NCBI GenBank assembly: GCA_934131175.1
Contig: CAKOZD010000010.1
Location: forward strand, 1 to 51,029
DNA from: an uncultured Bacilli bacterium
GTDB taxonomy: Bacteria > Bacillota_I > Bacilli_A > RF39 > UBA660
DNA: 51,029 nucleotides
Direction: 5' to 3'
Each line of letters opens with the position of its first letter. Position 1 is the stretch's first letter. A program made the translations under genes and the position numbers. The notes under the pieces are model-generated. The model searched no databases. It was given only the letters and a program-made list of their open reading frames with translations, and had not been told where the DNA came from. Of the stretch, positions 6,257 to 15,687 are shown piece after piece.

Positions 6257-9200
6257 TAATCTTCACCTTCCAAAATTGTCTTAATAAATATACCTTCATT
6301 ATCAATAACTTGATATCCCATACCTTCAAAGTTCAATTTCTCATTTTCAGGATTAACCTCATTTACAGTAATAAGACTTTGTCCATTTACATCTCCACCA
6401 AGCCAAATACCATGAGACTCATCAACTTGACTATACCACTCTTCTAACTTCATTGTCCTCAATTTATCATAATCATCAACTAATATAAAGATAGTTTTCT
6501 TAGACTTAGAAATATTATTAAAGGTATTTTTAAATATCTCGATTCCAGCCTTAGATAAAGTCTTCTTATAAGAACCAATTCCAACCACAATGTTTACTGC
6601 CCAATCTTGTGTCTCTTTTCTATTTAAAACATCATTTTCAATAGCACCAAAAACTAAGTCTAAATCTTCACTAAATTGTTTTGTATCAAAAATAATCTTT
6701 TTAAATATACCAATAAAGTCAATAATTCTAACTTTAACCCCAGGTATTTTAGATAACATTGTAGAAATACCATAAACAGAATTAATATTAGCTTTCAAAT
6801 TTTTAGTACTAAGCATATGAATCTTATACTTAGAAAAGTCATATTTAGCAGGAGATTTTTCATAAAAATCAATTCCAATTGGAACACTAGTAATATCTGT
6901 AACATAACTTACTAAATCATTTGCCTTAACATCTTCTGGAATTTTTGCTAACTGTTTAACTTTAGTTTTATATGTCTTATTACATACTTCAGCATACTTC
7001 TTTATGTAATCAAGTTCCTTTTCTTCTTCTGCAATAAAAGCTGTTTGGAATTCACAATATGAATCTGCACTAGTAGCGTCAGTTTTACAAATTCCACGTC
7101 CTAGAGTTTTCTTTGGAATTAATCCACGACGACAATTTGTTATAGTTCTATATTGTGTATCATCATTAAACTGAGTAACAATAACATGATTAAAGAATTG
7201 TAATTGTCTTACTCTTAAACCAGATGAAGTAGATACACTAACAATAAATATTACACCGTACTTAGGAGCATCTCTAAATAAGTTGTTCATTAAATCAGAT
7301 AATTTTGGAAGTGATTCACAAAATATATCAAAACTATTTATAACAGTAACAATAAGTGGAAGTTTATCTTCTTGTGTCTTATTGTAATATTCAAATGAAC
7401 CATTATAGTCAGATAATAACTCTTTACGCCTATCTATTTCAGAAATTACTAAATCAAGTACAGCTACTACTTTATCAATATCTTCTTGGAAAACAACTTC
7501 ACCAACTTGTGGAAATTTAGCAAATTTTTTCATTGTTTCAGAACCAAAATCTAATATGTAGAATGCAATATCTTTAGGTGTATGTTCACATAACGCAGAA
7601 AATATCATAGTAGAAATTAAATTTTCAACACCAGAACCGCCTTGTCCCATAATTGCAACATTTCCACCGGCAAGATCAATTGTTAATAATCCTTGCATTT
7701 GCTTACGAGGCTCATCATATTCACCAATAGCAATCTCATAATTATATCTTCCTTTAGACACTTTATTATACTTCTTCATAATATTACCTAAATATATCTT
7801 AGCAGGAATATTAGGTAACCATAATTGTTGTGCCTTTAAAGTAATCTGTTTAGTTAAATCAGAAATATAAGAAACTATATTTAATAATTCTTCTCCTTGA
7901 CTTTCTTGAGTCTCTTTTTTATCTTCTTCTTGGAAAGAACCTTTAGTGTGACCAATATTATCAATATACTGAATTGAATCATCAATTTGTTTCTTTATAA
8001 TGTCTGATGGATAATACTTTGCTCCTGCCCAAGCAGATTGTCCTAAGTTATAATAATCATCATTACCAACTTGTAAATAGAAAGCACCTGTTTGCTTTAA
8101 AAATGCAGCATCTGGTTTCTTTAATATTTCATTAGAATCACTCTTATCTTGAACTTTTAAACATACCTTAAATTTTGAGTTTGACCAAATCTGTTCATTA
8201 ACAACTCCACTAGGTTTTTGTGTAGCAAGAATTAAATGAATTCCAAGAGAACGTCCAATACGCGATGTAGAAATTAACTGTTCCATAAACTCTGGTTGTT
8301 GTTGCTTTAACTCAGCAAACTCATCACAAATAATTAATAAGTGACTTAAAGGTTCATCAAGTAATCCTTTTCTATAGAATTGTTGATATTTATAAATATT
8401 CATAGAACCTTCTTTTAATTTTTCACGAGCATCATTAAACATCGCTTGTCTTCTCTTTAATTCAGACTCAATTGCAGCAATTGATCTAAATATTTCTGAT
8501 TTATCAAGGTTTGTAATTGTTCCAGCAAGATGTGGAAGTTTTATATGCATCTCTTCATTTTCAAAACTCTTAGCAAGTCCACCACCTTTATAATCTATAA
8601 GTACAAATTGTACTTCATCAGGATTAAAGTTTACGGCTAGCGATAAAATATAAGTTACAATCCATTCAGATTTTCCTGAACCAGTAGTACCAGCAACAAG
8701 CCCATGTGGTCCATAAGCTTTTTCGTGAATATCCATTTTAAATATTTCACCATTTTGATCAATACCAACAGGTACAGATAAACTTGATATAGGATCATTA
8801 TCTTCCCATCTATTCAAACAGTTTAATTGTTCTACCCTACCAACATTATACATTTCAAGGAAAGTTAAAGACTTTGGTAATTCATATTTTGCTTTTTCAA
8901 CCATTACTGGTATATTCGCAAGTTTTTGTACACATAAAGACATATCTACTTGATTATTCTTATTAAAATCTGCTTTAAACAATTTTTGATTATCATTAAT
9001 CTTACTAGTAACAATTGCAGAATCATTCTCAGTTACACAAATAAAATTAGAAGTTTCACTAGGAAGTCCAGAAATACTATCAGATGTCATAATTAATGAA
9101 AATCCCATATTTCTTTTATACTTTAAGATTTTCTTTAATAATGAAACATTTCTAACTGCAGTAATATCATCTATAAAAAACAAATAATAAGGTTTATAAT

Positions 9201-10833
9201 CTTTAAAATTAGATTTACTCTGAGAAGAATCATCACCATCATCTTCTTTTTTCTCTTCATCGTCATCTGCAACACGAGCATCAAATACTTTTTCTAAATC
9301 TGAAGAAATAGAAATTAACTCTTCGACTGATGTAGCATAATATCTTACTGACTTAGAATTATCCCAACAATGAGGTGCCATTTTCAAATAATCCCATTGA
9401 TAAGAGTCTTTTGTAAATATAACCAATTTTAAATCGACATAAGAATGAAATGTCATCATTTGTAAAAATATACAGTCCATAAATTCTTTTACTAATTTTC
9501 TAGAACCAACAATTGCATTTAAACTAGAATCAGTAAAATTATAAGTAATTGGAATATTTTCGTTATATTTAGCAAACTCTATTACACTCTTCATCTTATT
9601 AAATAGATTATCATCATCTTCCATAGAAAATTTTTCTTCTGGTTCATTAATTTTAATTTTTGCTTTATCTTTACCAAATCCAACTCTAATATCAAGAAAA
9701 TCATTATGGTCAATATTTCTTTGCCATAATTCTCTACTTCTATTATCAATAACATTTATACATTTATTAATATCCATATGGTTATTTTCAAGAATATTTT
9801 TCTGATCTTCTTTTACTAATTGTATTTCTCTTTTTTTCTTTTCTAAATACAAGGAATATTTTTCTTGTCTTTTTTTCTCTTTCTTTTTTAATCTTTTATT
9901 TGAAAATATTCTTGTTAGTGTAGGCCATAATGCAGAACCGGCCATCATTATACCAACACTACCGATAGATATTAAAAACTGTGATAACTCTCCTTGTCCA
10001 CTAGCGTAATTCATTACTACGTTAATTAAAGAAAATCCAGATGCACTCATCATTGTTATTTGAGGACCTATTGTTAAAATTGCAGGCATATCATCTTTTT
10101 CTTGTTTATCTGGTGGAGCATCTAATTTTATTGTCTTTTCTTCAACTATAAAATTAAACCTAGGCGCTTTAAAGAAATAGTCACTGACAGCAAAAAGAGG
10201 TGCATCATTATTTACATCAGAATTATTTGCATTAGGTCTATAATCTTCTTCTTGCAAACATTCCCTAAAAATACCTGGCTTAATTTTAACAGCACCATTA
10301 ACACTATTTACTATTAGCATCTTTCCCAGTAAAATTACCCTAAGTCCAAAGTAAAATATACAGTCACCATTATAAACAATCATATCATTAAAAATTTTTT
10401 TATTTCCAACAAACATAATAGATGACTCAGTAAGTTTTAATTGCCATCTACCATTTTCTATAGGAACTGCTTGTAATACATTATCTCCTCCATTATTTAA
10501 AGGATAAAAAATATCACAATTAGGATTATTACCAATAGTAATAGCCCCATTTATAAAATATCTTTTTTCTTTAGTATCATACTTTGGTAAAGTAACTATT
10601 ACATATCTTTTATGACTATATTTAGCAGTTAATATATAAACTTTATATAGTAATAATTCTTCACAAGAAACAGTAGTTTCAAAATCATCTGAATATTTTA
10701 TAAACCATTTATTATTTTCACAATAAACATTCGCAATTACTTTATCATTAAAATCAATTGGATACATTCCAGTAAGTCTAGTAGAAATAGAAATACTATG
10801 TATTTTTTCTTCATCAAATAAATATATTATCAT
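6256..10833 (-). CDS. essC: EssC/YukB-type type VII secretion ATPase
   Basis: The 1525-residue protein has the EssC layout. Residues 1-190 form a beta-rich N-terminal part with an FHA-like segment (GAITIGNNPNCDIF). Two membrane segments lie at about 257-300, followed by a Lys-rich coiled region and tandem FtsK/SpoIIIE ATPase domains. The first consensus ATPase has a good Walker A (GTTGSGKS, about 715-722), IDYKGGG, and Walker B with DEFAELK near 837. The second domain has a degraded P-loop (GQGGSGVEN, 1063-1071, no Lys). The third has none. It sits in the membrane and drives export of WXG100 and partner proteins. It is in one operon with the metallopeptidase upstream and the EsaB-like gene downstream. 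Length and order match EssC of T7SSb. Confidence 0.95.
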   Translation of the reverse strand: MIIYLFDEEKIHSISISTRLTGMYPIDFNDKVIANVYCENNKWFIKYSDDFETTVSCEELLLYKVYILTAKYSHKRYVIVTLPKYDTKEKRYFINGAITIGNNPNCDIFYPLNNGGDNVLQAVPIENGRWQLKLTESSIMFVGNKKIFNDMIVYNGDCIFYFGLRVILLGKMLIVNSVNGAVKIKPGIFRECLQEEDYRPNANNSDVNNDAPLFAVSDYFFKAPRFNFIVEEKTIKLDAPPDKQEKDDMPAILTIGPQITMMSASGFSLINVVMNYASGQGELSQFLISIGSVGIMMAGSALWPTLTRIFSNKRLKKKEKKRQEKYSLYLEKKKREIQLVKEDQKNILENNHMDINKCINVIDNRSRELWQRNIDHNDFLDIRVGFGKDKAKIKINEPEEKFSMEDDDNLFNKMKSVIEFAKYNENIPITYNFTDSSLNAIVGSRKLVKEFMDCIFLQMMTFHSYVDLKLVIFTKDSYQWDYLKMAPHCWDNSKSVRYYATSVEELISISSDLEKVFDARVADDDEEKKEDDGDDSSQSKSNFKDYKPYYLFFIDDITAVRNVSLLKKILKYKRNMGFSLIMTSDSISGLPSETSNFICVTENDSAIVTSKINDNQKLFKADFNKNNQVDMSLCVQKLANIPVMVEKAKYELPKSLTFLEMYNVGRVEQLNCLNRWEDNDPISSLSVPVGIDQNGEIFKMDIHEKAYGPHGLVAGTTGSGKSEWIVTYILSLAVNFNPDEVQFVLIDYKGGGLAKSFENEEMHIKLPHLAGTITNLDKSEIFRSIAAIESELKRRQAMFNDAREKLKEGSMNIYKYQQFYRKGLLDEPLSHLLIICDEFAELKQQQPEFMEQLISTSRIGRSLGIHLILATQKPSGVVNEQIWSNSKFKVCLKVQDKSDSNEILKKPDAAFLKQTGAFYLQVGNDDYYNLGQSAWAGAKYYPSDIIKKQIDDSIQYIDNIGHTKGSFQEEDKKETQESQGEELLNIVSYISDLTKQITLKAQQLWLPNIPAKIYLGNIMKKYNKVSKGRYNYEIAIGEYDEPRKQMQGLLTIDLAGGNVAIMGQGGSGVENLISTMIFSALCEHTPKDIAFYILDFGSETMKKFAKFPQVGEVVFQEDIDKVVAVLDLVISEIDRRKELLSDYNGSFEYYNKTQEDKLPLIVTVINSFDIFCESLPKLSDLMNNLFRDAPKYGVIFIVSVSTSSGLRVRQLQFFNHVIVTQFNDDTQYRTITNCRRGLIPKKTLGRGICKTDATSADSYCEFQTAFIAEEEKELDYIKKYAEVCNKTYKTKVKQLAKIPEDVKANDLVSYVTDITSVPIGIDFYEKSPAKYDFSKYKIHMLSTKNLKANINSVYGISTMLSKIPGVKVRIIDFIGIFKKIIFDTKQFSEDLDLVFGAIENDVLNRKETQDWAVNIVVGIGSYKKTLSKAGIEIFKNTFNNISKSKKTIFILVDDYDKLRTMKLEEWYSQVDESHGIWLGGDVNGQSLITVNEVNPENEKLNFEGMGYQVIDNEGIFIKTILEGED

Positions 10834-10851
10834 ATTACCAATCCCTTAAAA

Positions 10852-12348
10852 TTATTTAACATTAGTATTATTATAAATACCTAAGTTATTACAATATTCA
10901 TTAAAATATTCATAAAAATGATTCTTATCAACATGATATTCTTCTGGAACATCAAACAATAATTTATCTAAAAACTCATCCATTACTGCTTTAGCCTCAT
11001 CATAACTCATATTAGCATTTAAATGTTTACCTAAATACATCTTAGAAACGTAATCATATATAGGATAATATTCGCTTTGATTAGCTTCTACTTTATCATC
11101 ATGATAATCTTCATATTGAGCATTCATAAGAGCTAGTATTTTAGTAGCATAATTATCATCATGATTATATTCATCTAATTTCATAGCATAATATGTCATG
11201 CTATGATTTACATAATCTGATAAATCATAATTATCCATACATTCAATCATTAACTTATGAGTATTACTTTGAAATTGATAAGCAATATCTTTTTCTTCAT
11301 AATCAAACAAACTAACAGCAAATAAAGAGTTTAAAGCCTCAGCATTAGGAACATCATAATAGTTAAGACCACTAAATTGAATTGAAGTTCTAACTCCATT
11401 TTCATCTGTATAAATACTGTCTCTTAAGCAATGACTTAATTCATGATAAATAACTTGATAATCCCAAGTCTTTTCCTTATACTCTTTATCTTTTAAAACA
11501 TATATTTTATCTTCATCTCTAACATAACAACCTTTTGAATCTACACTCCAAGATACTTTTAATAACTCGTTCTCCGTACACTCAATAACTTCAAGATTTT
11601 GTAAATTACGATAAAAAGGTCTTAATTCAATATTAGGATATTTTTTAAAAACATCTTCACAATACTTAATAGCAAGTGGCTTAAATTTTTCACTAATTTT
11701 AGGATTGTTATTAATTACTTCAATAAAGTCATTTAAATCTTTCTTTGGAAAACTAATTGCTTTATCAACATAATCCATATCATAAATATATAATCTATTA
11801 GTAGTATCTCGATTATCAATATAAGTATCAAGTTCAAATTTTTTAGGAACACCAGCAAGATAAATATCTGTATAATTGCTTGAAGTAGATGAATTTACTA
11901 CATCATTTTTATAACTTTCATCAACACTTTGTTCAACAGATACATTATTATTTAAATTATTATAATGTTCTTTAAAAGAATTACTAGCATTATGCATAGA
12001 AATACAAGAAGATATAAGAAGTGGTGTAATAAGAGTTAAAATACCACCTGAAATAACTTTTGGTATAATTCTTTTCTTCTTAAATTTTTTATTTTTTATA
12101 TTGTTATAATTCTTATTACTATTATAATTATCATCAAACATACTATTTAAATCATTACTTATATTTGAAATACCATGATTTCTATTAAAAAGTATAAGTA
12201 AATCAACATATTCTTCAATTGGTATATAAACCTCATTAAATGAAGAATCATATCCTGTAAAGAATTTTTTATTTAAATTATCTAAATAATAATTATAAAT
12301 CTTTCCGTTATACCCAAACTCCATTATCTTTGTATATTCATTCATCAT
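10852..12348 (-). CDS. Membrane-anchored zinc metallopeptidase-like protein
   Basis: 498 residues. A cytoplasmic N-terminal domain of about 95 residues ends in a basic stretch (KNKKFKKKRIIPK). One membrane segment lies at about 97-117, and a large extracellular part follows. It contains YHELSHCLRD with HExxH at 302-306, and a Glu at 338 (NAEALNS) that could be the third zinc ligand of a gluzincin. It is the first gene of the EssC operon, ahead of EssC by only 18 bases. It could process exported proteins or remodel the wall at the secretion site. It does not look like EssB or EsaA. The enzyme class rests on HExxH plus the downstream Glu; the substrate is unknown. Confidence 0.72.
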   Translation of the reverse strand: MMNEYTKIMEFGYNGKIYNYYLDNLNKKFFTGYDSSFNEVYIPIEEYVDLLILFNRNHGISNISNDLNSMFDDNYNSNKNYNNIKNKKFKKKRIIPKVISGGILTLITPLLISSCISMHNASNSFKEHYNNLNNNVSVEQSVDESYKNDVVNSSTSSNYTDIYLAGVPKKFELDTYIDNRDTTNRLYIYDMDYVDKAISFPKKDLNDFIEVINNNPKISEKFKPLAIKYCEDVFKKYPNIELRPFYRNLQNLEVIECTENELLKVSWSVDSKGCYVRDEDKIYVLKDKEYKEKTWDYQVIYHELSHCLRDSIYTDENGVRTSIQFSGLNYYDVPNAEALNSLFAVSLFDYEEKDIAYQFQSNTHKLMIECMDNYDLSDYVNHSMTYYAMKLDEYNHDDNYATKILALMNAQYEDYHDDKVEANQSEYYPIYDYVSKMYLGKHLNANMSYDEAKAVMDEFLDKLLFDVPEEYHVDKNHFYEYFNEYCNNLGIYNNTNVK

Positions 12349-12382
12349 ACTACATACCCTCTTATCTTATTATCTAATACTA

Positions 12383-12391
12383 ATTCTATCA
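12383..12391 (-). promoter_or_regulatory. Extended -10 promoter of the EssC operon
   Basis: The minus strand reads TGATAGAAT within TATGATAGAATTAG, 35 bases before the start at 12348 and directly after a terminator. Confidence 0.5.
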
Positions 12392-12396
12392 TAAAA

Positions 12397-12438
12397 AAAG
12401 GTATAAAAAAAGAAAAAGAGTTCAAAACCACTTTTTCT
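12397..12438 (-). terminator. Rho-independent terminator after the polytopic membrane protein
   Basis: An 8-bp stem (12411-12418 AGAAAAAG with 12431-12438 CTTTTTCT) and T7 on the minus strand overlap the stop at 12437-12439. Confidence 0.75.
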
Positions 12439-13288
12439 AAAATTTACAAATAATATCATAAATATATTTTAAATTTTCTGAATCATTCTTACTATAACTT
12501 TCAAAGACAAATCCACTAATATCTTTATTCTTAGATGATTTAGCCTTATCATATAATTTACTTATTTTCTTATGAACTATCTCAATACTCTCACTATCAG
12601 TAATAAACTTTTTAGACTCAACTTGCATAATTCCAAGTCTTCTCTTCTCACCATTTATCTTAAATTTAAAGTTATCTATATTTCTAACTAACTTACTTCT
12701 CCTATTATTTTCATAAATCATAATAGCATAAACCATATTAGAAATATCTTTATTGTCATATAAACAATCATCATAAAATTTATGTTTTAATTTAGCAAAA
12801 CTTACAAGTACTGAGTCAACACTCATTTTTTTATTTTTATTTTTAAGACTTTCTCCAAGAATATTATTATTAACCATAAATTTATATAAAAATATAATTA
12901 TTAAAAACCATAAAATTAATCTTAAATCTTCGCCTGTCATAAATACTTGATTAACTCTATTTATAAATTCTTGATTTATAATAAATCCACTTATTACTAA
13001 TAAAATGTAATAGTAAATTTTCTTTTCTTCTCTATCAAAGAAATCTCTTCCTGCAAAATAATTACTATAAAATATATCTGTAATCATCATAAATACAAAT
13101 AGTAAAAATATATTATCTGTGTAATAACCACCAAATTCACATAAAACTCCAGCTATTATTATCATACAAATATTTGAAAATATTAGTTTATGTAACTTAG
13201 TTAATGAATATTTATTCTCCATAAAACTTATTATGAAAAAAGTTATTATTCCAAAAACAATATATAATATCCAACCAAATAATCCCAC
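12437..13288 (-). CDS. Five-helix membrane protein with a possible lysozyme-like C-terminal domain
   Basis: 283 residues with a GTG start (13286-13288) behind GAGGTG. Five hydrophobic segments lie at about 4-22, 36-53, 58-78, 90-107 and 122-140. A charged domain of about 135 residues follows. That domain contains AIMIYENNRRSKLVR and, 20 residues on, LGIMQVESKKF. These resemble the Glu-containing helix and GxMQV signature of lytic transglycosylases. However, the positive-inside rule would place the domain in the cytoplasm, which argues against a wall hydrolase. It has its own promoter and terminator inside the type VII region and may be a local membrane component of that machine. Confidence 0.55.
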   Translation of the reverse strand: MGLFGWILYIVFGIITFFIISFMENKYSLTKLHKLIFSNICMIIIAGVLCEFGGYYTDNIFLLFVFMMITDIFYSNYFAGRDFFDREEKKIYYYILLVISGFIINQEFINRVNQVFMTGEDLRLILWFLIIIFLYKFMVNNNILGESLKNKNKKMSVDSVLVSFAKLKHKFYDDCLYDNKDISNMVYAIMIYENNRRSKLVRNIDNFKFKINGEKRRLGIMQVESKKFITDSESIEIVHKKISKLYDKAKSSKNKDISGFVFESYSKNDSENLKYIYDIICKF

Positions 13289-13311
13289 AATATCACCTCA
13301 ATTTACCGCAT

Positions 13312-13340
13312 ATTATAATATAAAATCATATATTTGTAAA
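13312..13340 (-). promoter_or_regulatory. Sigma-A promoter of the polytopic membrane protein gene
   Basis: The minus strand has TTTACA (13335-13340), a 17-bp spacer and TATAAT (13312-13317), placed 24 bases before the GTG start. Confidence 0.6.
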
Positions 13341-15056
13341 TTAATATTTTCTAGAGTGATTACTATAATTATCATAAGGATTATAGAAAGAGTCATAATT
13401 TGAATTAAACATATTATCTAATTCCCTTTGTCTTCTTCGTTTTTTCTCTTGCCTTTTTTTAACTACATGAATTGCTCCCCCAAGAGCAGACATAATACCG
13501 ATTAGTCCTCCAACAGTAGCACCTACTACTTTTCCATTTATTTTTAGTTTTATTTTCTTTGCACCATCTACTTTCTTAGTATCTTTAGAAACTTCTTCTG
13601 ATACTTCTTCTGATACTTTTTCTGATTCTTGTTTTTTTGTTTTTTCTGTTTCTTCTACACTATCTTTGATACCGCTTTCTTCTTCTAACGAATATTCTTG
13701 TGTATTTTCTGGCATATACTCTGGTAATGCTCTATCTGGAACGTGTGACTCTTGACTATTATCGATTGTTGCAATATATTCTGGATTTGGATTTTCCATA
13801 TACCAATCAAGTGTATCTGCCTTTCCTTTTCTTATCTCATCTGCTGCACTAGTTGGAATGCCTTCAAGTCCGCCCAGCCCTCCATTTACAGGAACAAATT
13901 CTATAGTACTTTGCTGATCTAGCCATGTAGCATCAACATAATAACTCTCATCATCTATATCCATAAGATTCCATAAATGATTAGAACTAGTAACTATCGT
14001 TGACTTTTCTGGTGCACTTAATCTATCACTTAATGCCTCAACTAATGCCCCATAATTACCACAAATTGCACTATCTTTATAAAGAGCCCCATATAACTCT
14101 CCATCTTCATAAAAACTACTAGCGATAGATGAAACATTAGAATCATTATTTGTAAGTGCTTTACTAATTCCACTATCATATTCTAAATTTTCTAGTGTAT
14201 ATATAAGAATAGCATCAAGTTTTTCTCTGTCACTACTACTTTCAGTAACATCTAAATTATTTACAATATCATCAAGTCTACTGCATGCATCTAAATATTT
14301 ATTCTTATCCTCATCAGATGAAAAAACAACATTAACTCCATTATTTATAAGTTCATTATATTCAGAAGAATTTAAATAAATAGCAATTGTATAAGGTTTA
14401 TTATCTGATAAATCTAATTCCTCAAGATTAGTAAGTTTTGAAAAATCAATATCAACACTTCTAGCATAATTATCAATACTATAATCAAATACTTTTACCT
14501 TATTAATATTTTCTTCAACACCAGGAGCTAAATCACAATTTGAAATAGATAATTTTTCTAAATTTGAAGAAGTATCAATAAACTCTAAATCATTAGAATA
14601 TAAAGTATAATTTTTATCTAAACTGTATATTCCAACTTCCGATAAATTCTCTAATGAATTAATTGTACTAAGAGCGCCACACTTATTACCATCACATCTT
14701 AAATTAATAGAAAGACTCTTTAAATTTTTACAATACTTTAAGAAATCAAGCGATGGACTATCCTCATTAAGCATTAAATATAAGAAATCAAGTTTTTCTA
14801 AATCACTCTTAGTTATATTATCAATACTCATTCCATTAGGAAGACAAGTTTGTATTGCTGAAATATACTCATCAGGTATATCAATATTACTACTTGCATC
14901 ACTATTAATAGAAGTTGAACTTGCATAAACAGGAGTTTGATTAACACCACTAAAAATAGATAACCCAACTATTCCTCCAATAAGAATATTACGACTACTT
15001 CTTTTTAAATTTTTTAAATCAATTTTTTTATGACTTTTATTAACCTCTAATTCCAT
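13341..15056 (-). CDS. Surface protein with leucine-rich repeats and a transglutaminase-like domain
   Basis: 571 residues. A signal peptide (basic start, hydrophobic 23-37, PVYASS) is followed by an LRR-like part at about 85-220 (NLKSLSI, NLEKLSI, NLEELDLSDN). A transglutaminase-like domain follows with the triad Cys332 (SAICGNYGAL), His360 (SSNHLWNLM) and Asp375 (YYVDATW). After it come an acidic Glu/Lys/Ser linker, a membrane segment at about 510-532, and a very basic tail (KKRQEKKRRRQRE) with Tyr/Asn-rich end. The C-terminal anchor with cytoplasmic tail resembles type I membrane topology. The domain family crosslinks or cleaves proteins by Cys chemistry. Its place between type VII genes suggests it acts on secreted or wall proteins. 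Confidence 0.8.
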   Translation of the reverse strand: MELEVNKSHKKIDLKNLKRSSRNILIGGIVGLSIFSGVNQTPVYASSTSINSDASSNIDIPDEYISAIQTCLPNGMSIDNITKSDLEKLDFLYLMLNEDSPSLDFLKYCKNLKSLSINLRCDGNKCGALSTINSLENLSEVGIYSLDKNYTLYSNDLEFIDTSSNLEKLSISNCDLAPGVEENINKVKVFDYSIDNYARSVDIDFSKLTNLEELDLSDNKPYTIAIYLNSSEYNELINNGVNVVFSSDEDKNKYLDACSRLDDIVNNLDVTESSSDREKLDAILIYTLENLEYDSGISKALTNNDSNVSSIASSFYEDGELYGALYKDSAICGNYGALVEALSDRLSAPEKSTIVTSSNHLWNLMDIDDESYYVDATWLDQQSTIEFVPVNGGLGGLEGIPTSAADEIRKGKADTLDWYMENPNPEYIATIDNSQESHVPDRALPEYMPENTQEYSLEEESGIKDSVEETEKTKKQESEKVSEEVSEEVSKDTKKVDGAKKIKLKINGKVVGATVGGLIGIMSALGGAIHVVKKRQEKKRRRQRELDNMFNSNYDSFYNPYDNYSNHSRKY

Positions 15057-15282
15057 TTTTCAACACTCCATTAAAAATAATTTTACAAAGTTCATATTCA
15101 TCATCTGAAAAATTAGTATTTAATTCACTAACACTGTCAATATATTTCGCAAGATAATAATGTGACCTATCTATTTCACAATAAATAATATAATTAAACT
15201 TAGAATGTTTCAAATTAAAAGTTGAAACAACTTCCATCCTCCTAGTAACACCAGTATCTAAAGTTATATCTATATAATCCAA
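15040..15282 (-). CDS. Small DUF1292-like protein with TTG start
   Basis: 80 residues, beginning at TTG 15280-15282 after GTAGGTG. The sequence (ITLDTGVTRRMEVVSTF, then NYIIYCEID and YYLAKYIDS) follows the beta-strand pattern of DUF1292/YrzB-like small cytoplasmic proteins, with an acidic C-terminal helix (DDEYELCKIIF). The last 17 bases overlap the start of the transglutaminase-like gene, whose ribosome site GGAGTG lies inside this gene, so the two are coupled. Its function is unknown. The family link is a moderate guess. Confidence 0.55.
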   Translation of the reverse strand: MDYIDITLDTGVTRRMEVVSTFNLKHSKFNYIIYCEIDRSHYYLAKYIDSVSELNTNFSDDEYELCKIIFNGVLKNGIRG

Positions 15283-15290
15283 ATTAACAC

Positions 15291-15590
15291 CTACTTTTTA
15301 GAATATTTCTTCAATCTATTCTTAACCAAAAAAACTAAATCCATAGAGGCACCAATCTTATTTAATACAATTAATGCATCCTGAAGTTTAACTTTTTCAC
15401 TCACACTTTCTTTAATTTTAATTGCTTCTTCCTTATAATCAAAGTTATCTATAGGATTAACTTCTATAAAATCTCTAATATAATTTTCAATATCTTGTAA
15501 TACATATTCCTTAACAGAATACTCATCCATTAAACTAACACCATAGTATCCACCAACTAAATATTTAAATTGATTAATTAATTCTTCCAT
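15291..15590 (-). CDS. Hypothetical cytoplasmic protein of the type VII region
   Basis: 99 residues, helical, with no signal peptide or membrane segment. It starts after AGGTGG and ends 8 bases before the next gene. It is the first gene of the run that continues with the DUF1292-like and transglutaminase-like genes. A possible -10 (TATAAT, 15604-15609) lies just upstream, but no -35 is seen. The sequence (MEELINQFKYLVGG, then DYKEEAIKIKESVSEKVKLQ) matches no family I know. The upstream gene is divergent, so this gene marks the right-hand end of the type VII region. Confidence 0.6.
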   Translation of the reverse strand: MEELINQFKYLVGGYYGVSLMDEYSVKEYVLQDIENYIRDFIEVNPIDNFDYKEEAIKIKESVSEKVKLQDALIVLNKIGASMDLVFLVKNRLKKYSKK

Positions 15591-15641
15591 ATTACCACCT
15601 ATAATTATATTAATATAATTATTTTAAAAAATAAAGAAATA

Positions 15642-15650
15642 TGCTAAAAT
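15642..15650 (+). promoter_or_regulatory. Extended -10 promoter of the plus-strand TasA-like gene
   Basis: TGCTAAAAT lies 37 bases before the ATG at 15688, with GAGGT as ribosome site. No clear -35. Confidence 0.45.
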
Positions 15651-15687
15651 TAATATAGTATAAGATATCTAATAAAAGAGGTAATTT

